Below are positions 49,769-63,561 of a stretch of 64,000 nucleotides of DNA, in pieces (the first letter of the stretch is position 1; every line of letters begins with the position of its first letter). A model generated the notes under the pieces. That model saw nothing but the letters and a program-made list of their open reading frames with translations. It did no database searches and was not told the DNA's origin. Location of the stretch: positions 7,651,433 through 7,715,432 of the forward strand of contig WNKI01000001.1 of assembly GCA_015350385.1 (NCBI GenBank). The letters are read 5' to 3'. The DNA is from Aculops lycopersici. Taxonomy: Eukaryota; Arthropoda; Arachnida; Trombidiformes; Eriophyidae. The translations under genes were made by a program, and so were the position numbers.

Positions 49769-52700
49769 ATGAACTCTCCCGGAAGTCAATCACTTGTCGC
49801 CCACTTGCTGGCCATTCAGCAGGCGGCCGTCAATCAGTTTACAGGTGCCGGCCAACTTGGCCAGTCTCCTCTGGGACCGAACGCCGCAGCAGCCGCCGCC
49901 GCCGCTGCAGCCTTCCGGCAACAAGCTCACCTTCAACACCAGCAGCAGCAGCAGCAGCAGCACCACAACCACCATCACTCTCAACACCAAGCTCAAAACA
50001 ACAACAACAACAACAACAACAACATCATCAACAACAACAACAACAACAACAATAGTTCAAACAACCACCATCATCATCAAAATAATCATTACAACAATAA
50101 CGATGGCGGCGGAAGTCATCATAACCACAACCACAACCAAAGACAACCGTCGCTGGCCCAGTTCAATCCAGCGGCCACCGCTCACTACTCGGCCACAAAC
50201 GAGTGCCGCGTAATCGACTACCGCGGCCACCGAATCGCCGCCTTCCTCGCGCAACCAAATCCAAACATATTGCACCACCTGCACCGACTTGGCAAATCGT
50301 CGGCGGCCAATAGTGTGCCGCAATGCGAGCACCTGTTGTGTTTGCCGCAAGCGTTCGAGGTGTTCCTTAAGCATCTGGTTGGCGGATTGCACACCGTTTA
50401 CACAAAACTCAAGCGCCTAGATATAATGCCAATTGTGTGCAATGTCGAGCAAGTGCGCATTTTGCGCGGCCTCGGCGCCATTCAGCCCGGAGTCAATCGG
50501 TGCAAATTACTATCGACTCACGATTTCGACATCTTGTTGAAGGATTGCACAACAGCCAGGTAAGTGTTGTTTATTTCTGTTTCGTTCGTTCGGAATCAAA
50601 AGGTCATCTTTATCTCCATTTCAATTGTACTCTTTATTTGTAAAGAGTCTCTGTTTCATCTAAAACTGAAAACTCGTTTGCTGAGACGAGCAAGTGGAAT
50701 TTATTTATTTGTGTGTTGCGATTGCCGCTCACACTCTCCACTCCGGTTCCGCAATCGAGCTTCAATTGACTCGATTACTATCACAAGTAGTGGTATTATT
50801 ATTATTTTTAATTTTATATAAAGATGGCGACGGTCAGGTTTACATCACACACACTCGCACACAATTTGCTGGAAGGAATTAGAGCGAACCGGGCTGCACA
50901 TTTCAAAGTTCAAATGATCATCGTTTCGAGCCAAAAGAGCAAAGACATGAGCAATGACTCAAGTCTTTCTTCTTCTCTCTAAAATCCATCTCCTCTCTCT
51001 CTCTTTCGGGAAATCTAATGATTGTTGTTTCTGTTATTTCACATAGTCGCACTTGATTGTGAGCTCACTTTGGAGACGACGATACACGACTTGGTGCAGG
51101 TAACTGAAAAACAGACAGACAGACAGACAGCAGCTGTGTGTTTGCTCGAGAATTGGAGTATGATTTTCATTTTCATTTTCGTTTTCATTTTACCATTTGT
51201 TAGCCACTAAGCACCAGAAGCGCGCCAGGTAAAACCACTTGGCAACTAATCACAGCTGATCACAACAAATGATCGCAACTGATCACAGCCGAACCGCATG
51301 TTTTACAACTCGCCAATAGTTATGGCTTCCAATGGTTTTAGAGAGAGGGAGAGAGAGAGAGAGTGAGCTAGAGCAATTTTAGTTTTAGTTGCAATTGCAA
51401 TTGTAACGAGAACTTGAACTATGACTCTGACTCTGGATTGCGGACTAGACACCAACATCAATAGCAATAGCAACCAGAGGAATCCAATCAAGAGCAATGG
51501 TAACGGCAACAGCAATGGCAATGGCGACTCTTCGCCGGACCGTCTGTTTCTTCGTTTGTGTCTGTCTATTACCTGTGTGTTCGTGTTTACCTGAAATGAT
51601 CATCAACATCATGATCATCAACGCGCCACTCATATCACCAGCCTGTTGATTTGAGTTTAGTTCGATGGGTAACCAACGCACAGAGACTGACGCACACACA
51701 ACTCATGCCAATCGAGCCAATACCAGCCAACGAGGACTCGAGAGTTGAGAGTTGCGAGTCAGAAATTAGACCTCGGCGGACAGGTACAAGGTGTAATGAG
51801 GTGAAGGAAGAGGAGAGGAGGAAACAGAACCAATCAGATGCTGTGCATTTGTTTCCATTTCTAAATCCATCTCCATCTCCATTTCCATTCGCTCGCTCGC
51901 TCGCTCCCTCGCTTTAAGGTGGAAGGTATAAGGTAAAAGAGAAAAGTTTACCATTTCAATTTCCATTTCAATTGCCAGCAAAAAAGAAAGAGAGTCAAAA
52001 GTCAGCGGTCAATATTGTGAGCCGGACTAATACGATGAATGCTAAATGCTATGATGCTCTTTTATTTATCATCGCATTGCTAAATGCGTAAATTTGCAAA
52101 TCCAGTGCGCGATCAATTCACTGCGCACTGGAGCAACGAGCCAAATTGACTCAACCACCGACTCAATTGAGACTAGATACTCTACTCTGCTCTACTCCTC
52201 TTCCGATAAATGAACCTAAACTTCATAAATATAACCAGGAGCAACCACAACCAGCAACCACCAAAACTTGCCTTTTTTTCTCTCTCTCTCTCTCTCTCCA
52301 CAACTCGCGCCACCGTCGCCGCTGCCGCTGCCGCAATGATCGCTAGTAAACGATCGTGACTTGTGCTCCCCCCACCTCAATAGACTCACTCAAAGGTCGA
52401 GCCTTTTGGTTACCCCTGAAAGTTTTCCCGGTTGTGGTGGTGGTAGTTTATAAAAATGAAGTGACCAGTCGAGTGTGCGAGTCAATTGGCCAGTTTATCG
52501 GCTATCTTGTTTTTGTTTTTGGTTAAGGCGCGCGACGCGAGCGCGTAAAACACAAGAAAAGACACAAGTAACAAAAAAAAATTGACTAAACGCCGCAATT
52601 GGCTAACACTAACAGTAACACGCCAAGTGGCAAGCGGACAGCATAGCACGCCAATAGTGACTGCAACTTGAAGTTTAATATACTACCAGCTAGATTTATA

Positions 52701-55700
52701 TGCCAACAACAACAGAGCCAAAGGTAGTGCCCCAAACTAAACCTTAATTCAAACCGAATGGGCGTGTCATTGGCTGTCTCGAAAACAGATCGATGATCTT
52801 TGATACTTGATGGCCTTCGCTCGAGCGGAGCATCGCTGCCGCTGCTCACTTGATATCTTGTACCTGTGCGCTACAAGATATCAAATATTCAAATGGCCAA
52901 CCAGAGCTCTTTAACATAACTTCAAGAGAGAAAGAGAGAAAATACTCGCGCCCTCCACCGATTTATCCGATTCCTTCTCTTTCTCAATACGATTTTTAGT
53001 AGTAGTAGTAGAAGTAAGAAACAAAAGGGCAACTCGCCCAGTGAGTCGATGATTTGTAACCAATCCGACAACTAGAACTAGAACTAGAACTTCACCAAAT
53101 CGAATCGAATCAAATCGGCGCTCGAATTGAATGGCACGCGCGGCGCGCTCAAAACTTGACCCGGAACTCTTTCAAAATAACTGGGTCACCTGGGTTATTC
53201 CTTTCCAATTATTCAAGTCCGAATTCAACTTTGTGTTTCCTCGGTTTGGATTTGGAATGGTGCGAGTTAATTGGCAGCAAAGTGCCCGCCTCTCTCTCTC
53301 TCTCTCTCTCTCCTCCAGGTTCAATCACCTGATAATCTTTCTCCTTTTCTTCTCTCACGTGCTAACCAATGGCAACACAATCGAGCGTAAGCCAATAAGT
53401 CACTAACCTGTACCTGCACCTTTGCCCTATAACTATAAAACACACGCACTAGACCCGGACGGCCACCAAAACGCTCGCCCGTCGGAGATATGGGCTCACC
53501 CACCGGCGACGACTCGCGTACCGATCCAATGGTCTCGCCGCCGCCGCTTGTTTGCAACAGCAGTGGCAGCGGCGCCGGAAGCACGGCGAGCAGCGGAAAT
53601 AGCTTTAACAACAGCGGATCAAATATCAACAACAATAGTAGTACTTTGAATTTGAACAATTTAAACCAGAATCTGAATCAGAACAACCAACAGTTGAGCC
53701 AGCAATTGAGTCAACTCAATCAATTGGCTTGCCATCAGCAGAGTCAATTGAATTTGGGGCAACCTGAGCAACAGAACACGTCACAATCGTTGCAACAACA
53801 ACAACAACAACAACACCAACCACCGACTAGCCACGCGGCAAGTGGAAACCCATTCGGTGCCCTGGCCGCGCTTACTGGAGCCACTGCGGCGGCGGCGGCG
53901 GCCAATCCAACAGCAGGCGCCGGTGGCGCCAATGTACTCAACGATGGTAAGTAATACACTACACTCCTTTGTGTCTCATTAACTTAAGTACACTCTCGTA
54001 GAAGACTTTGTGTGTTTGTTAGCGCGACTTCAAGTTGATATCGCACTCGCGACTTCCGGCGGAATCGCAAACTTGGCGCCTCAGAGGCAAGTTATCGCGA
54101 GCATAAAGCAAATGGACTTGCATCGACGAGCGCTTATATTTGAACACAAACACACATATATATACATGTATATATGCGCAGTGTTTGTTTTATCCTCCAA
54201 CTCAATGTCTTGAATCTTGAACCCCTCGCAAAGGAGAGTTGGAATTCCAATCGCGCCTACAAGATTCTGATCGTGTGACGTAATCCGAGCCGGTGGTTGT
54301 TATCAAACCACCAGAACACGAGTTGGAGAGCTAACACAATTTGAGCGCGTCAAAATTAAACGACCAAAGAGACTGAGAGGGAGGGAGGGAGAGAGAGAGA
54401 GGCAAACAAGTTTGCGGATGCTCATATGTTGCGTGATGTATGGCGCCCAATATATATTCAAAATTGGCCATCTTTTGCGCTCGCTGAAGGGAATGAGGAG
54501 AAAATTTTCGCTAAACTCTCAATCACTCTCTCGTGCGCGCTTTTGCGTGGCAGAGATTCAGTTTAGTTTAGTTTAATAACAAAGGAAGTTTATTCACATC
54601 AATATCAGCAACAAGAACAACAAACTCTTGGTCTTTGTTGCTTATTATTATTATTTCTATTTGATTTGATTGCCGTTTTGCTCTGTTCAGTTTTGCGCAC
54701 TCAATAACACAGACTCAATAACACGGCCAGCATTCATATATAGTGTGACACTCGCTCGCTCGCTCGCTCACTTTTATATAGCAGAAGATAATATTAGCGT
54801 TAATATTGGCGCTTAAAACTAATGGGCGGCGCAATGCGCCGCCTGGCACACAATTCAAATGAGCGCATATAAACATAAGTGCCACTTATTCGAGTCTCTG
54901 TTTTGTTCACATTTGACCCAGTGTAAAAGTTCTGCTTTTTCCGAGACTGCCTTTTGCTTGCTGCCAAAACCACAAACTTGAACAAAATTAAATTGGAGCA
55001 GGAGCAGCAGCAACAGCAAAAGATCAATTGAAATGCAAACTTTGTTATCGTTTACAATTTTGTCGACGGCGACGGCCACGGCCACTTGAGCAGTTTTTCA
55101 ATCTAATCTAATTCTTATTCGACTCAAGTGACTCGCCTCCTTCCAATTCTCTCCTGAACCAAACCAAACTTTACTCCACTCAACTCAACTCAACTCAACT
55201 CAACTCAACTCAACTCAACTCAACTCAACTCAACTCAACTCAACTCGTCGACTCTCACGCAATACAACCACCAGAAACTGCTCGTTTCACACGTTCCTTT
55301 GGCTGAAGAGGCGAAGGTAGGATAATATCATTTGAATCTAGAGCAACTTGATAAATCGCGTCAATCGTGTGGCACTCTGTTTCGTCGTGAGCGCTGGGCG
55401 TTGATTAACTCTTACGTTGCGGTTACGTGTGACGGCGACTGCGACTTGGCCGCCGCCACTTCAATTGATGGGACACAGAAAAAGAGATACAGAGAAAAAG
55501 CTTAATCTTTCAGCTCAATGATTTGCCACGAATCACAACAACTGGCCCCTTTTACCTGCTAAACTCCACTCCATTCGCAAGCTTGAAGCATTTTTGCAAG
55601 TGTTTGTGTGTGAGTGTGAGTGTTACTGCAGCTCCAGTCTAATTTGCATAAAGATTTTGCCCCTTTCAATGGTCCCTTTCAGCCACTGGAGGTATGCAAA

Positions 55701-58039
55701 TTTCCATTCCTCTCGCAAATGAAACTAAAACTGAAACACCAAGAGATAAGTGGAAGCCGGCAGGAGAGAGTGCCAATCTAATCAAATGCTCACACGCTCG
55801 GCGCTCGCTTGTCAATTGCAGTGGTCTTCGGATTCAACATTGCAAAGTCGCTCGCTGGTCACCTGCTTCGAATTGATCGGCTCCAGCAAACGAGCGGTTG
55901 CTTTAGTTACCTGACATTAGCAATGGCAGCAGCAGCAGCAGCAGGTGGTGGCCGCTCATTGGCTCAGCAGCGACTTGCTCGCTCGCTATTCGAGCGTTGA
56001 GTTGCTCACAGATTATAGCTTCACGTCGTCGGCGTCGTTTTCGATACCTCAACATGGTCCTTCCGTTCGTCTCTGCCTTCATTTGTGACTACTCTTTCGG
56101 CTCGGGTTAGTTTCGCGCGACCTAAATACTCGGTTAGTTGGTGAAAATTTAACCAGATGAGCGGGAGAAAGCGAGCAACTCGTTGCGTCCACTTGCATCT
56201 GCTTCTGGCAGCACGGTGATTGATGGCAGCCGACGAGAGGAGAGAGCAAAACAAACAATTGGTTCGGCGACAGAAACAGTAGCGGCGAGGGCAATCACTA
56301 ATTGATCGATTTCGCCACTCGAAACTCGAAGAAGTAAGAGGTAAACTTTGCTAATGTGCTCTGCATGTGTTTGCTGTTCGGGGTGCATTAGATTACCACA
56401 ACAGCACTACAACAACAAACTCGCGAACTCGATCCTGCCATTGGAACTTCCGGTTCTCGCTTCTCTTTAACGATCGGCCACGGAGTTTGCCAAAACTTTG
56501 ACCAAATCATCGTGTGATTTGTGTGTTCGCTCAATTAGGCGCAAGCTGATGGATTTTGTAGCGCGTGCTTGTGATAATCAAATCATCGATGACACGACAC
56601 AACACAGCACAACACAACACAACACAACACAACACAACACAACACAACACAACTCAACTTAACATCGCATTACATTACACTCCTTCCACTTCTCTCCATC
56701 ACATCATGTCCAATGGGGAGAATTGTCGAGGGTGACGCAACATGGCGAGCGATTTATTTAGTTTGCATTGAAACCGGACCCCTTTTTGGAATTGCGCAAG
56801 CTCGCGGGTCAAGTGGAACGTTGTTGTGTGTCCAACTTTGAATCAAATGAGCGGCCGACATTGGGGTTGCGCAATTGAAATGAGCAACACTTCTCTGTAG
56901 TGCGCCTGACCGACTGACTAGTGGCGACTTGGAAAAGACGACAGCGACGACGACGACCACGGCGACCTCCTAAATGACGATGATCGATCGGTTGGTCAAC
57001 TTGCTCGGCCAGTGTTGCCCCAAATTTGTGCCACTTCGTTTCTCTGTTTGATTTCCCACGTTGACTTTTCAAGCAAAATATTCATATCTCACCAACGACT
57101 TTTCAACCTTTGGAAGGTGGGCCAAGGGAATTGATGAGGTAGAGGATTTGATTTGCAGCGACCATCTGTTGATTGTTTCTTGGAGAAATATTCAAAGTAA
57201 CAAAGTAGCGGCTGCATCCTCCTGGAGGCAAATCAACAAAACAAATTGAATGATTCAATGGAACGAGATGAAATGAGATGAAACCAAATGAAATGAAATG
57301 AAAGAGAGAAATCAAACAGAGAAGAACTAATCTCTTTGCGAGTGTCAACAATCCATTCATCCGTTTGATTTTGTCGATTGGGCCCAGAGGAAAAAGTGGC
57401 CATTTTAAATAGACTTGGAGGCAATGATAAAAAAGTCGACTCAAGGTGACTGATCACTCACTTTCCTCCTCACGATAAACTATTTTTCGCATACTCGTCG
57501 TATATACACAATACATATTCTTCCAAGATTCGTCTTCTAACAAAGTGGGCAACTTCATCGCTTCCAAAAGGCAAATACAAATTCTCTTCTGGCTGAACGA
57601 TTCTCTACTGCGACATACTTTTTTATTTCTTTCTTACCTCTCACCCTCAAAATTTCGTCATAATCGGATTCGAGGAAATGAGCAATTAATTTGTTGGCTC
57701 TCTCAACAACAAATACCACTCGTTCGTTTATTGCAATTCGATTCACATCCTCGAGGTTTCCGTTGTTCTTGCCGCTGGATAGTTGAGCGAGAGAGACGAA
57801 AAAACTGTTACGTTATCAGTGGCGCAGGTAAGTCACTCGTGGTTATTTTAAGCCGTCGCTTTGCATTGCAACTTTGCCACCACCACCACCACCACCACTA
57901 AATGGGAAGTCAATCGACCAAGTTGCGCGCCGTTTGATTGTGTGCCTCAACTCCGCGAGCTTTAGTGTCATCGGGACCAGAGTTAAAACTAAAACGAAAC
58001 TAAACTAAAGCTAAGGCGACAATTTTGAGCCAACAACGA

Positions 58040-58078
<39 letters not shown>

Positions 58079-60921
58079 AACAGCAAAAGAAGCGGCGGCC
58101 TAAAATGATGGATCGAGAGTGCTAAGTTCCACTTCCGATTCCCTCGCCTTCATTCGACTGCTCAACTCAATTGACTTCGCTGCTGCTGCTGCTGCTCACT
58201 TCAATTTCTCCACTCTGCTCTTGTGCTCGATGGGTACGACGACGACGACGATTGCGATTAGTTTGGTCTGGGTTAGTTTAGTTTAGTTTGTTGTCAACTC
58301 GCTAGCAAGCTTTTCCCTCGATTCCTCTTGAGGCCAATCGAATGTTCTTGAGCCGAGACTTGTATTTCCTCCAAATGGCACTCGGCGGTCTTGGCGATCC
58401 CATCGGGGGATTCGGATTGCTCACCCCGCTCCTCGGTTTAAGCTTTCATGAGCATCGGGCAAATTATTCAGCCAGTCAGTCAGTCAGTCAGTCAGTCAGT
58501 CGATTGAGCTCATTGTTGTAGTTTTAGTTCATCGCTTTGGAATTGGAATTAGAAAACAAATGAACCGTTTGAATATTTCGCGCTCTTTTGCTCTCCTCTC
58601 TTCATGTCCCCCGACTAGCTGACTGGCTGTCTACTAGCGAACCCACACTTACCAAGCGGCCAATATGATAATTCAAATGACGCGCATCCCCCGACTACAA
58701 CTTCCGATACCAAGAAGTCGATTGCGTCACTGGAAATATTCAAGCGGAAACGCGTGCCAACCACCTAGAAGAAGTTGGCTGAACCAGGAGTTACCTAGCG
58801 AAAAGTGGAGAGAAAGTCAACCTCAATCTACTGATTGGCTTTGGTGGTCGCGCGACTCGCGAGCAAAGCGCTCGCCGCCTTGCTCGTGCCAACCACCAAA
58901 CGGATACGGAAAAGAAATGAACTGTTTTAGTTCATCTTCTTCTTACCTTTGCGAGTTCCGCTCGACAGACGGCGATGATGATTCATTCTTCCGGTTTATT
59001 CTAACGGTAGAATTAGCAAGCAGCGAGAAATCCCACCGCTTGCTTTTGATCAGCTTTTTCGGGATCCAAAAGTATGGCGGCTTAATGGACAGATAAACGT
59101 GCAGAGAGACGCTAGCAAATGGCTTTGTTTACGTAAGCGACAATCAAGCTTTCTTTCTCTCTCTCTTTCTCTCAAACCTGAAACTGCCGCCTCAAGCATT
59201 CGGCTGTCAGACGCACCACTTATATCTAACTTATGGTTTCTAGCACAAGAGCTCTCTCTTGTGCTCTCACACTCGGGCTTCTAATGAGATTTTCATTTGT
59301 AAGAGCAAAAAGTCGCGTGATTACCTTTGCAAAGTTTGCGATTGTGACACCAGAACAAATTTAAGTGAAGCGAAGTGAGCAAAGAAATATGAAAAATATT
59401 TACTGCGCGCCGGAAGCTGCGCTATAGATTTGAACAATCACTTTTTGGTCCTTGGTCAGTTTTGTTTGAGTGTGAATGCGGATTTGCTGTATTGTTGCGG
59501 CTAGAGAAGTCGGTTGATTGTTTGCGCGCGCCGCTTGTGAGCAGTCGCATTGAATTGCATTGAATTGAATCGAGTCAAATCTTGCGATGCTCACTTCAGA
59601 TGCGCGCTTCTCCTCTCACCCGAGGGATTAACTCCACTGTGTGACAGTGGAGAAACTTGAGCGGCGGAAACGGCGACAACGGAAAAAGAAGGAATGGAAC
59701 AGTTGCTGTGAAGACCAACTTTTTCTTGTGCCTGTGACAATAATTAGACGCTCAACTTCTTCAAAATTTGATTAATGAACTGCGCGTGGCAAAGTGGCGC
59801 CCAGTTGGCTGCTCTTTTTGCACTGACACTCCACTGCAACTCGCATCATCTTTCGCGCCTCTCCAACGCGAATCATTCATCCTATCCTATCATACTCCGC
59901 CAGCTGAATAGATTAGATAACCACTGCAGTCAGTTAAGCCAGCTAAATTAAACTAGCAAGTGGCTGTGCCTAGGATTCGGATCANNNNNNNNNNNNNNNN
60001 NNNNNNNNNNNNNNNNNNNNNNNNNNNNNNNNNNNNNNNNNNNNNNNNNNNNNNNNNNNNNNNNNNNNNNNNNNNNNNNNNNNNNNNNNNNNNNNNNNNN
60101 NNNNNNNNNNNNNNNNNNNNNNNNNNNNNNNNNNNNNNNNNNNNNNNNNNNNNNNNNNNNNNNNNNNNNNNNNNNNNNNNNNNNNNNGAATATTTAGAGG
60201 CAACATCCATTTCGTCTCTAGTTTCGCATCTAATTGCTTAAATTTTCTCTCTTTGCTGCTCATGCCGCCGCCGCTGCCGAGCGTTGAAACATTGCGAACG
60301 AGTTGCGCATAGTCGAGCCGAAACTAACGCTCGCCTAGTATTATTAACTTAGTCAGTTGGAGGGAATTATGATAAATGAACCGGGCAAATCGATGACTTC
60401 GCTGCAAGTGGTTGTTCTTATTATTATTATTATTATCGAGCGACGACGATAGAGGCCAAGAGAGAGAAAAAAAATTAAAGACACTCAGTTGTTTGCATGA
60501 AAAGTGAGCAAGCGACTGAGACGAATGCAATTTGAATGAATTCGACTCGCAAGTTTGTTTCATCTGCAAGTTCGAGCTTTAATTTATCAAAAATAACATA
60601 ATATTATAACATAGGTTAAGAAAATCTGGAGCCTTACTCATTCTTTGCCAGGTGAATGGAGGCAATTGAAGTTGAAGTGGTTAATTTCTCTCGCTGTCAT
60701 TCTCATCCTCTGCGTCGCCAGCGACTGAGGCGAAACAATTTTTTGCGGAACCATTTTTTGCGCTCCTCTTCCCTCGACTGCTCGTAGTATTTTCAATCTC
60801 TTTTCATCCCAAGTTTCAGTTAATAATTTCTAAAGACTATTCGTTTAGTTAGATGCTGTCGCTAAATTGAGTAAACTCACTGTTCGGTTGCATTACATTT
60901 AGTTAGCTAAATGTTAGCACC

Positions 60922-60959
<38 letters not shown>

Positions 60960-63561
60960 TGAGGCGCTAATTATCATTCAGATCGCATAATTCGTTCCAA
61001 TTTGCTAAAGCCCTGCTGCTCTTTTGCTTGAGTCTATTAACTCTCTTGGTTAATTTTAACCGGGAAATTTCTCTCTCTCTCTCTCTCTTTGCAACTTTTG
61101 TAAAGTGGCAACAATTAAGCTTTGGTTTCTGCCTTTTCCCTCTTCCAACATTTCAAACTGCCTGCTTCTGGTTTAGTTTGTCGCTCCCAGACTATCAAGT
61201 TTGAGTGGAGGCAGGGAAAGAGAATGAGGAGGAGGAGGAGGAGGAGACAAATTACAAAATGAAAAGAGCAAATTGCATTCGTTCGTATGCAAATCTATCT
61301 ATCTATTAACCTCTTGGTGGTTGTCTTTCTCTCTCTCTCTCTCTCTCGTTGCGTCTCCGACCGAGGACCCAAACTGGCACCGAGTCGCTAAGCGAGAAAC
61401 ATGATGGATGCTCCCGAAAAGACTAGCGGCAGTGGCAGTTGCCGAGATTCAATTGAATTCAATTTTGCCCTTAAGCTGTTGTTGTTTTTCGAGGCCAGCA
61501 ACGTGATTCTCTTTTCGCCTCTTTTGCTTTGATTCACCTGAACGTTGCGCAAGTATAATTTGCGTTGGCAATGGCAATTGGAAACAAGTGAGCAGCCGAG
61601 CGAGTTCATCAATCATCGGCGCGCGCGAGAAAGTTTACCTGCACTCTGGCTGCCTATCGGCGCGGCGAATATTCGACGTCCAATGGACTCGCCAAGTTTA
61701 AGTTCAGCTCACATCTTGACACACGCACAGAGAAATGAGGCAACAACAAGTTGCTCCTAGTTGCCTACCTGACGATCTGTCCGTCTGTCTTGCGTTGTCA
61801 CTTGCTCAATATCAACTCATCGATCTCTCGCTCACCGGCGAGTCAGCGGACAGCCGGAGTAGCTTAGTTGCTATTATTGAATCCTAATTCGAGTGGCCAA
61901 AAATAATCATCTCATGACTTCTACTAACTCTAACTCTAAAATATCCCCTCCTGCACACAAAAATGTAAATACAACTCAACTTATCTCGTCCAGTTTGGCT
62001 CCTATTGGCAATTGTACAGCAGCAGCTGAACCAAGCGCAGCAAGCTAACGGCCAGCAACAGGCTGCTGTTAGTCAAGCGCAAACTCAGGCGACAACAACC
62101 ACGCAGCAGCAGCAACAACTTCAGGCGCAACTCGCGCTTCTCCAACAGCAACAACAGCAACCACTCAACCAATCGTACATTCAAACCCAATTGGCCCTAT
62201 TGCAGCAGCAGCAGCAGCAACAACAACAACAACAACAGCCGCTACCTACTAATCAGCAGCATGTTCGAGCTCAGTTAGCCTTTTTCCAGCAACAACAACA
62301 ACCACCGACGCCGCCGCCACTTAGCCAGCAGCACAGCAACATTCAAGCGCAGCTCATGCTCCTGCAGCAACAGCAGCAGCTCGCCGACTCGATGGCCGCG
62401 GCCGCCGCTTCAATCGGACAACCGAGCGGCTTGGCGACAGGAAATGCAACCACTGCGACCTCGACCACAGCAACGACCACCACCGCCTCGACAACAAGTG
62501 GAGGCGACGAGGTTGAGGCCGCGATGACGCAACAGCTACCCGCGCTCAGGAATCGAGAGCAGCGGCGCCACGAGCACCAGCAACGCAAATCGAGCTCCTC
62601 GTCTTCGTTGCAGCAGCAGCAGCAGCAGCAGCACCACCACCATAGACATGAGCATCATCATCACAGGCACTCGTCGTCGTCGTCGTCGTCGAGAATCAAG
62701 GCGGCGGCCATGGGAAACGACGAGAGCAGTCTAGTCAAGGGAACGGAATCGCCCGACGCTCGCTCGCAGGTCAGCAATAGCAACAGCGAGCGCAGCCACC
62801 AGGGAAGCCGCTCACCTGTTAACTCGTCGGCCAGCTGCTCGCCGTCGCCGTCATCGTCGTCGTCGTTGGCCAACTCGCCGAGTTTACTATTGGGAGGGAA
62901 TCAAAACCAGAATCAGAATCAGAATCAAGATCATGATCTCAATCAAACCAACAACCAGCAGCAACGACCTGTTGGCTTTTCTCCCTCGCTAATGAATGGA
63001 GTTAACATTGACCAGCAACAGCAACTGCAGTCGCAGTCGCACAAAGACCTGGCCACCAAAATAAACAAACAGCTACCAAATTTGATCCAAAACTTGGAAG
63101 AGCCCCAAGGCAACTACAACAGATCAAAGCGACGATTAGTTGATGGCGACGACTCGAATGCGCAATCCGATTTACCTGCCCGCTACCATTCAGAGCTGGA
63201 CGCTAATTCGAACTCAAACTCCGACTCAGAAGCTAGCTCACAAAATCATGACTCTCGCTTGAGAGGTAAAAAGAGGAGGCGGCGCCAGCGACAAGTGGAA
63301 AAGATTGAGAGAAAAAATATAGGCAACCACGAGAATGTCGGCGAGATTGCCTCTCGTGGATCCTCGAGCTCGTCATTCAATGACCACGACCACGACCACG
63401 ATGACGACGAGCGGCACGAAAGTGAGCAACAACACAAACCGGAAGTCGCCAACAAGGGGTCGCTTAACGCCGAGCTAAAGCTAACGAGCGGGCTCCTAGC
63501 GGCGACGGTGACCAATCAGCAGGACAACAGCGAGCAGCAGGCAGTGGCTCTGACGCGGTGA
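49769..63561 (+). CDS. dac: Dachshund (SKI/SNO/DAC family nuclear co-regulator), 5' exons; 3' end probably beyond window
   Basis: Three exons join in frame: 49769-50559, 53453-53946 and 61994-63561 (951 codons, counting the stop). Exon 1 carries poly-Ala, poly-Gln, poly-Asn and His-rich runs, then the DACH-box: CRVIDYRGHRIAAF, an insert of ~25 residues, LLCLPQAFEVFLKHLVGG, HTVYTKLKRLDIMPIVCNVEQVRILRGLGAIQPGVNRC and LLSTHDFDILLKDCTTA. GTAAGT follows, and exon 2 after CACTAG restores ARPGRPPKR, the classic dachshund continuation. Exon 2 ends GAT|G before GTAAGT. Exon 3 after GTCCAG is Gln/Ser/His/Asn-rich. The conserved C-terminal coiled-coil DACH-box is not seen, so further exons are expected downstream and the stop at 63561 may belong to a shorter isoform. 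Dachshund binds DNA and acts with eyes absent and sine oculis in eye and leg development. Confidence 0.9.
50560..53452 (+). other. Dachshund intron 1 (2.9 kb)
   Basis: Begins GTAAGT and ends CTAG. Content is mostly low-complexity: CT runs at ~50995-51004, 52280-52300 and 53290-53312, GACA repeats near 51113-51130, GA runs at 51347-51361. The inverted repeat TCCAGTGCGC / GCGCACTGGA (10 bp) lies at about 52103-52134. No gene is supported within it. Confidence 0.8.
55181..55246 (+). repeat. (CAACT)n minisatellite, 13 copies
   Basis: Pentanucleotide CAACT repeated without interruption inside dachshund intron 2. Confidence 0.9.
56611..56652 (+). repeat. (AACAC)n repeat, about 8 copies
   Basis: Pentanucleotide AACAC/CACAA tandem in dachshund intron 2, with a degenerate lead-in from ~56592. 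Confidence 0.85.
58041..58077 (+). repeat. (GAC)n trinucleotide repeat, 12 copies
   Basis: Uninterrupted GAC triplets in dachshund intron 2. Confidence 0.9.
58473..58501 (+). repeat. (CAGT)n tetranucleotide repeat, 7 copies
   Basis: Tandem CAGT in dachshund intron 2. Confidence 0.85.
59985..60187. other. Assembly gap (203 N)
   Basis: Run of unknown bases inside dachshund intron 2. Sequence on both sides is ordinary intronic DNA, so the gap probably covers a repeat that was not assembled. The true length is unknown. Confidence 0.99.
60928..60955 (+). repeat. (GA)n run in dachshund intron 2
   Basis: About 14 GA units. CT runs of similar length lie at 61071-61088 and 61327-61348. Confidence 0.85.

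Larger units (their letters stand above)
53947..61993 (+). other. Dachshund intron 2 (8.0 kb)
   Basis: Begins GTAAGT and ends CCAG; phase agrees on both sides. It holds the microsatellites listed separately, an 18-base perfect palindrome ATATATACATGTATATAT near 54157-54174, small stems at ~59242-59264 and ~59632-59652, and the assembly gap. No gene is supported on either strand. An intron this large in an otherwise intron-poor region suggests regulatory content. Confidence 0.75.

Noticed and set aside
57541..57901. 118-codon frame ending in poly-His in dachshund intron 2
   Set aside because: The poly-His is a (CAC)n run; the frame crosses ordinary intronic sequence and has no homologue I recognise.
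59953..60263. Open frames spanning the run of N
   Set aside because: Their length comes from unknown bases; there is no evidence of coding.
62002..62190. Leucine-rich minus-strand frame
   Set aside because: Antisense of CAG/CAA glutamine codons in dachshund exon 3.
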